Source of the DNA: a virus
Length of the DNA: 20,848 bases
Strand: one strand, 5' to 3'
Virus record (IMG/VR): IMGVR_UViG_3300020377_000043
Location: 1-20,848 of that record
Shown here: positions 15,901 through 20,848 of the stretch, piece by piece
Layout: each line of letters begins with the position of its first letter
Numbering within the stretch: the first letter of the stretch is position 1
Made by a program: the position numbers and the translations under genes
The notes under the pieces: model-generated
Told to the model about the DNA's origin: nothing
Databases searched by the model: none
Seen by the model: only the letters and a program-made list of their open reading frames with translations

Positions 15901-17035
15901 ATTTATGATGACTATGAGAGCTTTAACACCTGAACAAATACGTACAGTAATAGGAGTGTCTGCTAAAGAATTTGCACAAGCATTATGGAGTGGCATAACA
16001 AATCCTGGTATTAATTCTGTACAAGCAAGACTTAATAAAGAAAAAAGACAAGCTCGTTTACAGAAGTTAGGATTCTTTGATTGGGATGTTGGTGCATCAC
16101 AAACTACAGGTGCTACAGAAAATACTTATGCTTCAAGATATTTATTAGATAAATACTTTAGAGTAATTGGTTTACAACAATGGACAGACTACACACGTAA
16201 TATAAGAGCTGCTATAGCTGATGATTTTATTATGGATCACTTAGCTACTATACAAGTTGCTAGACAAGGTGGTGGAGTTAAAACTAATGAAGTACAAGAA
16301 GCTGAAGAACAATTAAGAAACTTAGGTATTAATGTTAATAGACTTTTAGATTTAGCTAATCAACCAGTTAATGTAATGCCAGGTGAAAGCATACAGAACT
16401 ATAGATTAAGAAGATCACAAACAGATGCAGAGCTAGATAGAATATTTATGCAAGCTGAATACAATTTTGTTAATGAAGCTATTGCATTACCTGGTACTGC
16501 TAATAGACCTTTGTTTTATAACAACCCACACTTAGCTTTATTCACACAGTTCCAAGGTTTTATAGCTACATTTACAGCTAATCAAATACCTAGAATGTGG
16601 GGTGATTATGTTAAACGTGGTACACCTGCAATGAAGTATAATGCTTTTGCAGTTATGTCAACAATGGTTATGCTAGGATTTGTATCACAGTATTTAAAAG
16701 ATCTATTAAAATATGGTATGGCTACACCGTATTTAGATAGAGCTGAAGTAATTCAAAGAGGTATAGGTGCATCAGGATTAATTGGTGTAGCTGAAAGACC
16801 TTTAAACTTCTTCTTTCCAATCTATGAAACATCATCAAGTAACATGGTAGAAGAATTATTTCAAACAGTATCAGGAGAAGCAGCTGCGTTATCTAATATA
16901 ACAAGAGCTGCTACAGGTGTCGGTCAAGTTGTAGAAGGGAAAACTGAAACAGGTATCTATAAAATATTAAAGACTATGCCTATTATCGGACCTGTTAACC
17001 AGCTTAACAGAAATATAGCCGAGCTATTTGCATAA
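12938..17035 (+). CDS. Giant ejection protein with N-terminal SNase-like nuclease domain (1365 aa)
   Basis: TAATG-coupled to the gene before. Residues about 20-128 match the staphylococcal nuclease pattern: FIDGDTL (Asp25, Asp27), LRIQGLSAPE (Arg38, Glu46), an insert, then DPDGRDF (Arg110) and LNSYGIGKLN. These align with SNase Asp19, Asp21, Arg35, Glu43 and Arg87, and the Arg-to-Glu spacing of eight is identical. SNase Asp40 is Ser43 here, so metal binding may be altered. Residues about 315-412 are strongly hydrophobic and Gly/Ala-rich, suited to membrane passage. A long helical body follows. The C-terminal 180 residues (HLALFTQFQGFIATF..., YLDRAEVIQRGIGASGLIG...) look like the end of T7-gp16-type or large polyvalent internal virion proteins that sit in the portal core. 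It is probably packaged and ejected. Nuclease activity is inferred; it might act on host DNA, incoming rival DNA or be structural only. Confidence 0.78.
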   Translation: MTINIDVSGFDRPPPIDNMEHRFIDGDTLVNKEGNLLRIQGLSAPEIMRMIDGNLKPGTAGGWEATKQIRNLAEQFDFNNVHYLTNSDGTPMMDATGTRQLVRITDPDGRDFVETLNSYGIGKLNRFSSPEEIRASQIGAMLRAEGTPSLQDESLDQFDKARIAINQMADSEKFYETEFKKVALDEQTLARLNAERQPGESNAMYALRKRRAADYSNNMVYKRHGDRTLQNKALHPWSESFDTGWTGVIEGAYGMADMIGEKTGINWLEELGKEGIKRQHEYLANKPETKNNILKYKLDDDGNVTGNEWDIDGVGGFFEYMGNMTAMALPYMGVTIGGAALAPVTGGTSLAGATGIAALSNVGASMLAPVSVYAGQNWNEMEGEDKSASLAVAAGVTMSVLDRLGLKGLMGGAKGTLLDSKYRDTMIQAYKQANPGATDDIAKAAIGNMTRKESAKLAGDVVKVAKDQLKFGSLLKNFSKNAARGFGIESSTELGQELTGYMAAVYGSDKPFDSVELSNRLINAYIAGGTLGAGFSVPGTAYNAGAWADVAVRQAPAEDKRLSQEGKWAEEEMTLNNGIQRSNKDIAEEAKKRARARPLSPSDDFNAMADAGEQQAKDRDTWSSVKETAKELPFLWKGAMPHLFWKDSFQSKAIRKLGSLVNGYLHRIHSGETFEEYKHLQLAEYKNMAMTPSQVAQALGKNNRDPIRDSKLIYAFGRWLVSKGDPTKIMNIDWNTLPTDFEGEFDLKANEKFLREYYVKINKLGNKLFNDQVKVEEEYSDGTRTGKQSKLRDNNGKDRFTKNYLLKYKSLNKASIEKNKNEFIKALQDEFGFTLDSATDLTNDILDNNEMVDQESIYQVGKGKHVPAQFKRRSLGLSERARFNQFMEEDHFVNISNAAKSATRFIAYEKFLGDNNEVFAQLLREAKAEGLSEERVNRIAAGLRDYLQAESGNYKRIQNKTLENIQKNILVWTTLAGLPLATVSSFVEFMMTMRALTPEQIRTVIGVSAKEFAQALWSGITNPGINSVQARLNKEKRQARLQKLGFFDWDVGASQTTGATENTYASRYLLDKYFRVIGLQQWTDYTRNIRAAIADDFIMDHLATIQVARQGGGVKTNEVQEAEEQLRNLGINVNRLLDLANQPVNVMPGESIQNYRLRRSQTDAELDRIFMQAEYNFVNEAIALPGTANRPLFYNNPHLALFTQFQGFIATFTANQIPRMWGDYVKRGTPAMKYNAFAVMSTMVMLGFVSQYLKDLLKYGMATPYLDRAEVIQRGIGASGLIGVAERPLNFFFPIYETSSSNMVEELFQTVSGEAAALSNITRAATGVGQVVEGKTETGIYKILKTMPIIGPVNQLNRNIAELFA

Positions 17036-17045
17036 GGAGAATTAT

Positions 17046-20000
17046 ATGGCAATAAATGTTAATGTACCAGGACAAACCCCTTCAATAACTCAGGGCAATT
17101 TACCTACGGATATATTAGAAAAATCTAAAAACTTACCGCTAGCAGGATTCATGCCTACGATTGCTGAAGATACTTTTGTACAGCAGCAAGATGTTGCTAG
17201 AGTTATGGGTGCAGACTTACAAGATCCAGGTATTACAGAGCAACCTGAGCAAGGTAATGCAGAACCTTCAGCACAAATTGAAATACCAGATCAAGTAGTT
17301 AAGCCTGCTCCTGGAGAAGGTATATCTATTGAAGCTCAGCAAAGAGAACAGGAAAGAGTTAAGTCAATACCAGAAGTACAAGGAGTAGTTACATTAGCTG
17401 GATTAGATGCAGTTATTAATGGAACTGATTCTGCTATGGTTGGTCCTATGATAAGAGCTAAAAATTTACAGGGTATTAATGTAGGTGGTCAGGCTTTTGG
17501 TAGATTAGAAAGAGAAACTTTAGCAGATACAAATAGTTGGGAAGCAACTTTTACTGCAAGAAGAAAAGCAAATGAAGCTAAGAAAACTGGTAAAGATCCA
17601 GTAGATGTAGAGCTGACTACTAAGTTTCCTTTACTAAGAAACTCTACAATTGAAATGAGTAATAAAGCAATACTATATCATCCTGAAGTATTAGATGCAG
17701 GATTAATAGATGATCAAGGTTTAGTACAATTAGATAATGATTTATTAACAACTATGGGTTTAGTAGCTGAGCAGTTTTATATTCAGGGTATGTATACTAC
17801 AGATAATAAAAGTGCTGAAGCTATAGATGAAACTGAATTGGCTGATGGTAATGTAGCTAAACAAATTAAGTATAGTAAAGCACAGGGAAGAGCACAATTA
17901 GGTAGAGAAGTATTTAAACAATATAAAAGATTGCAAGCAGATAAAAGAGGTTTACCTACAGATACTTATGCTGCTAGTATGCAATCAATTCCTAATCATG
18001 TATTTGTACAGATAGGTGACTTAGCTAAAGAAGGGTATCATAGAGCCAACCCAGATATGCTTACACGCTCATTAGAAAATGGGCAAGTTACTTTTACTTT
18101 AACACCAAAAGGTTCTGGTATATTTGAAAATTTATATCACATGTATTCAGGTTTATTTGGTAGAGAAGAAGTTAAACCTATGGTTGCACCAAGTGAAGAC
18201 GGCCAAATGGTTTTTGAGGGTCAGACATATACTAGGAAAGTTACTACACAGATTGGTGATCTTGGTGATACAACAAAAGTATTTGAAGCAATGTCTAATA
18301 TGAATAAAGTTGCTTTTGTAAATGATCCTCGTAGAGAAGCTACTAGTGTTATGTTATTTATGTTAGCATTAGCAAATGCAGGAAGACCTGAAAAAGTACA
18401 AGATAATCAAGAACCTATGTATAGATCTAATCCTACAACAGATGACTATGCTAATATGTTTAAGATAGGTAAACAGAAATATCAAAACTTAGTTAGTGAA
18501 AAAGCAAAACTATTTAATGCTGCTGAAAGAGCTTCACAACAGAGTAAAGATAAAAAAGCAGCATCGCTAAGAGCACAAGCAGAAGCTTATGATCCTATTA
18601 ATATTCTTAATCTTGAAAGAGAAAATGCAATAGGTATTGTTGAAGGTATGCTAAGATACTCTGGTAAAGCTAATTATTTAACTTTTGCTATGCAAGCATT
18701 AACTGGAAGGATGCATGCACAACAAACTGTATATAATCCTCAGGCAAAGAAAATAATTAGAAGTGTTGTAGGTAGTGGTAATGTTTATCAATGGGTTCCA
18801 GGTCAAGGTAAACTAGACACAACTTTTATTGAAGCTATGTCTGCACATTTATTTGAAAATCCAAAGCTATCTGGAATGGATGTAAACTTTAAAAAGAAAT
18901 ATGGTATTGCTAGAACACCACAAGAAAGAATTAAAGTTTTTAAACAAGAAGAATTAAATGCTGAAACTAATCCTGCTAATAGTTTATATATGAAATATGT
19001 AGCAATGGGTGAAGAATTAATTAAGCTTACTCGTAATTATAAAACAAAAACTGCGCAAGGATTATTAGCTAGATTTAAAAATGCTACAAGTCCTAGTGAA
19101 GTAAGATCAATTAAACAAACTATAGGTCAGCAGTTTGGTGGTGATCCTATGACGCAGGGTTTAAAATCTTATCTAGCAAAGTATGAAGATGAAGCTGTAT
19201 TGCAAGCAGATTATTTAATGGCATTAGCAGATTATCATAGAATTAAACAAGCTAACTTAAAAAATCCAAGTAGCCCTCAAACTTTTAAATCTACTATTTC
19301 ATTAGAGATGGATGGTAAAACTCATGGTCCTTCTACTATGGCTGTGTTATTAGGTAGTACTAATATGGCTAAAAGATCTGGTATTATAATGGATCAGAAC
19401 TTTGAAAAGATGGTAGAGTCCGGTGAATTTGCAGATCTTAGAGATGCTATGGCTGATACTATGATAAAGAAATTTGATACAATAACTCAAGGTGTTACTT
19501 ATATTAATCATGAAAATCAGGATGTATATAGAGATATACTTATTGCTGCTATTGATGATAGAGAAAACTTTTTAAAGAAGTCACCTATGACTATGGGTTA
19601 TGGTCAAGAGATTGGATCATTAGTTGGTCATGTAGATAATGCAGTATTTATGAGTTCTGATATTCAAGATATGATTAGAGATCATAACTTAAATACTAAT
19701 GAGGTTGTAGAATTTTTACACACAATATTAGTTGATTCTATATTTGAAACTATGGATCCTGAAACATTAGCAGCAGCTAGACTTATAAAAGCTAATGCAT
19801 TTATGTCTGCTATATCAGGATCATTAATGAAAATTAAGCAACCTACTGGAATACTTTCTACAATTGCAGGTACAGATTCTTTACAGGATGGTGCTACACA
19901 ATATGAATTAGATGGTAAACCTACTACAGTACAACAATATAAAACTGTTACTAACCCAGGAGCATCAAGAAAATTATTTGGTGAAACTGAAATTGCTGGT

Positions 20001-20741
20001 GCCTTTACTACTGGTAGATTATTACCTGCATTAACACAAGGCTTTGATGCTAATATGATTACTAGAACTTTTACAGATTCATGGTCAGCAATACAACAAG
20101 CTGCTAAATCAAATGGTGCTTCAAATACTTTTGTGCTACCTATCTTTGATGCGTTTTTATTAGACTTAGGAACTGCTGATATAGTTAGGAAAGAAGCAAA
20201 TAGACATCATAAAGAATCATTAATTAATGAAGATTTCTTAGAAAAAGTTACAGGATATTATAACAATAAATTTAAAAGTGACTTAAATAAAATACCAGAT
20301 AATGAAGTATTTGATACTACAGAAGATGCTAGTAAATTTAAAGTTATTAGTGAGCTATTTGAAGTAAGTGAAACTAATAGATCTTCTACAGGAACTTCAA
20401 AAGGTATTGCACAAATGCTTAGAGCACTAGGCTTTGGTAAATATAATTGGAATAGACAAGAAACTTTAGCAGAGTGGAATGATAGAATATCAAAACAATC
20501 TTTTATTGATTCTAAAATAATTGAAGCTAAGCTAGATAAGATGTTAAAGAAAAAAATATCTACTAGTTTAGATAAGCTTACTGGTAAAGAAATAAAAACT
20601 ATTATAAAAGAAATAGATAATGCTTTACAAATAGCAGCTAGAAATAAAGGTGCTGAAAAAATAATAGGTGATAAAAGAGCAGCTGTAAGAAGTATTGTTA
20701 ATAGTGATATGAATACAGTTAACGTAGATCACAATACTTAA
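17046..20741 (+). CDS. Single-subunit RNA polymerase-like protein, candidate virion RNA polymerase (1231 aa)
   Basis: The frame opens at TTG 17028, but AAGGAG (17034-17039) lies six bases before ATG 17046, so I place the start there. The C-terminal half has single-subunit RNA polymerase motifs in order: LTGRMHAQQTVYNPQ (Arg555; cf. T7 DWRGRVYAVSMFNPQ), motif A LEMDGKTHGPSTM (Asp756; cf. T7 Asp537 in DGSCSGIQH), motif B KKSPMTMGYG (Lys844, Tyr852; cf. T7 KRSVMTLAYG, Lys631, Tyr639) and motif C VLPIFDAF (Asp1035; cf. T7 IHDSFG, Asp812). A-to-B is 96 residues (102 in T7) and B-to-C 183 (173). The Asp of T7 DxxGR is Ala551 and the His of HD is Phe1034. The N-terminal part is longer than in T7. 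Last of the three giant ejection-type genes, it may be packaged like N4 vRNAP. MT before YG and DG in motif A argue against a family A DNA polymerase. Confidence 0.75.
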   Translation: MAINVNVPGQTPSITQGNLPTDILEKSKNLPLAGFMPTIAEDTFVQQQDVARVMGADLQDPGITEQPEQGNAEPSAQIEIPDQVVKPAPGEGISIEAQQREQERVKSIPEVQGVVTLAGLDAVINGTDSAMVGPMIRAKNLQGINVGGQAFGRLERETLADTNSWEATFTARRKANEAKKTGKDPVDVELTTKFPLLRNSTIEMSNKAILYHPEVLDAGLIDDQGLVQLDNDLLTTMGLVAEQFYIQGMYTTDNKSAEAIDETELADGNVAKQIKYSKAQGRAQLGREVFKQYKRLQADKRGLPTDTYAASMQSIPNHVFVQIGDLAKEGYHRANPDMLTRSLENGQVTFTLTPKGSGIFENLYHMYSGLFGREEVKPMVAPSEDGQMVFEGQTYTRKVTTQIGDLGDTTKVFEAMSNMNKVAFVNDPRREATSVMLFMLALANAGRPEKVQDNQEPMYRSNPTTDDYANMFKIGKQKYQNLVSEKAKLFNAAERASQQSKDKKAASLRAQAEAYDPINILNLERENAIGIVEGMLRYSGKANYLTFAMQALTGRMHAQQTVYNPQAKKIIRSVVGSGNVYQWVPGQGKLDTTFIEAMSAHLFENPKLSGMDVNFKKKYGIARTPQERIKVFKQEELNAETNPANSLYMKYVAMGEELIKLTRNYKTKTAQGLLARFKNATSPSEVRSIKQTIGQQFGGDPMTQGLKSYLAKYEDEAVLQADYLMALADYHRIKQANLKNPSSPQTFKSTISLEMDGKTHGPSTMAVLLGSTNMAKRSGIIMDQNFEKMVESGEFADLRDAMADTMIKKFDTITQGVTYINHENQDVYRDILIAAIDDRENFLKKSPMTMGYGQEIGSLVGHVDNAVFMSSDIQDMIRDHNLNTNEVVEFLHTILVDSIFETMDPETLAAARLIKANAFMSAISGSLMKIKQPTGILSTIAGTDSLQDGATQYELDGKPTTVQQYKTVTNPGASRKLFGETEIAGAFTTGRLLPALTQGFDANMITRTFTDSWSAIQQAAKSNGASNTFVLPIFDAFLLDLGTADIVRKEANRHHKESLINEDFLEKVTGYYNNKFKSDLNKIPDNEVFDTTEDASKFKVISELFEVSETNRSSTGTSKGIAQMLRALGFGKYNWNRQETLAEWNDRISKQSFIDSKIIEAKLDKMLKKKISTSLDKLTGKEIKTIIKEIDNALQIAARNKGAEKIIGDKRAAVRSIVNSDMNTVNVDHNT

Positions 20742-20759
20742 ATGTCTCCTTTAAGAGGA
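20738..20759 (+). promoter_or_regulatory. Candidate regulatory element after the polymerase gene (shared motif plus small hairpin)
   Basis: TTAAATGTCTCCTTTAA (20738-20754) matches 2469-2485 at 15 of 17 positions. Overlapping it, TCCTT (20747-20751) can pair with GAGGA (20755-20759), the inner pair being T-G, around a three-base loop TAA. The following sequence GAAAAGTGG has no T-run, so a normal terminator is unlikely. It may be a promoter or RNA-processing site for the next gene; this is inference. Confidence 0.3.
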
Positions 20760-20795
20760 AAAGTGGAAATATATTATATGATGTGAGACAATACG

Positions 20796-20848
20796 ATGAT
20801 AAGTAAATTTTTTAGGAGAAGATTTTTAGATTTTAATTATGACTATGT
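20796..20848 (+). CDS. Possible 5' end of a new gene (partial)
   Basis: ATG 20796 opens a frame that reads MISKFFRRRFLDFNYDY and stays open to the right edge. The ribosome binding site is weak (GTGAG about eight bases upstream). A better AGGAGAA (20813-20819) lies inside this frame but about 20 bases before the next ATG (20839), too far for usual spacing. So 20796 is the better start, with low certainty. The stretch 20742-20795 before it holds no other gene. Confidence 0.35.
   Translation, partial: MISKFFRRRFLDFNYDY

Noticed and set aside
18699-20170. Family A DNA polymerase as identity of the 1231-residue protein
   Set aside because: Family A DNA polymerases share the K(x7)YG spacing, but motif A there is DYSQIE-like and motif C VHDE. 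Here motif A is DGKTHG and motif B has MT before YG, as in single-subunit RNA polymerases.
20742-20786. 14-codon ATG frame right after the polymerase gene
   Set aside because: Too short, with no ribosome binding site, and it overlaps the shared motif and hairpin.
1-20848. tRNA, rRNA, CRISPR array, insertion sequence, integrase or attachment site
   Set aside because: I looked for cloverleaf-type segments, spaced repeats, transposase or recombinase motifs and terminal inverted repeats and found none. Coding density leaves almost no room for them.

Overview
The window is a piece of a tailed-phage genome. Every gene I can support lies on the + strand, and genes are packed with start/stop overlaps (TAATG, ATGA) or gaps of a few bases. 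Base composition is low in G+C (about 25-35% in most lines I counted), with a few sharply G+C-richer patches. There is no tRNA, integrase, insertion sequence or CRISPR array. The proteins fit a marine podovirus, T7-like in its virion gene order, probably infecting an AT-rich marine bacterium. The host is an inference; nothing in the window proves it.

Layout. Positions 1-931 hold the tail end of an unknown gene, a conserved small protein of unknown role and a small fibre-like beta protein. Positions 932-2468 hold five small genes, several membrane-bound, that look like a lysis/membrane cassette: a coiled-coil plus membrane-segment protein (XhlA/holin-like), a 58-residue membrane-anchored peptide, a 158-residue protein with a C-terminal membrane segment, a Lys/Asn-rich protein, and a lipoprotein with a second membrane segment (unimolecular-spanin architecture). 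Positions 2511-4256 encode a compact adenosylcobalamin-dependent (class II) ribonucleotide reductase, nrdJ, preceded by a hairpin that covers its ribosome binding site. Positions 4268-8180 encode tail proteins: a nozzle/tail-tubular-B-like protein, a lambda-J-like fibre and a tail-assembly-chaperone-like protein. Positions 8181-9751 hold a GNAT-like protein at the place of T7 gp13 and two small Gly/Ala/Gln-rich putative internal virion proteins.

The last 11 kb is the striking part: three giant consecutive genes (1061, 1365 and about 1231 residues) where T7 has its ejected core proteins. The first carries a phage-lysozyme domain. The second has an N-terminal staphylococcal-nuclease-like domain on an ejection-protein body. 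The third has the ordered motifs of a single-subunit (T7/N4 type) RNA polymerase: an xxGR motif, DG of motif A, K(x7)YG of motif B, and Asp of motif C, with A-to-B-to-C spacing close to that of T7 RNA polymerase. My main hypothesis is that the virion of this phage carries and injects a wall hydrolase, a nuclease-like protein and its own RNA polymerase, analogous to N4 but in a T7-like gene layout. The motifs are seen in the sequence; packaging is inferred from gene position.

The two longest gaps between genes (before nrdJ and after the polymerase gene) share a 17-bp motif, 15/17 identical, a candidate regulatory element. The window ends inside a probable new gene.
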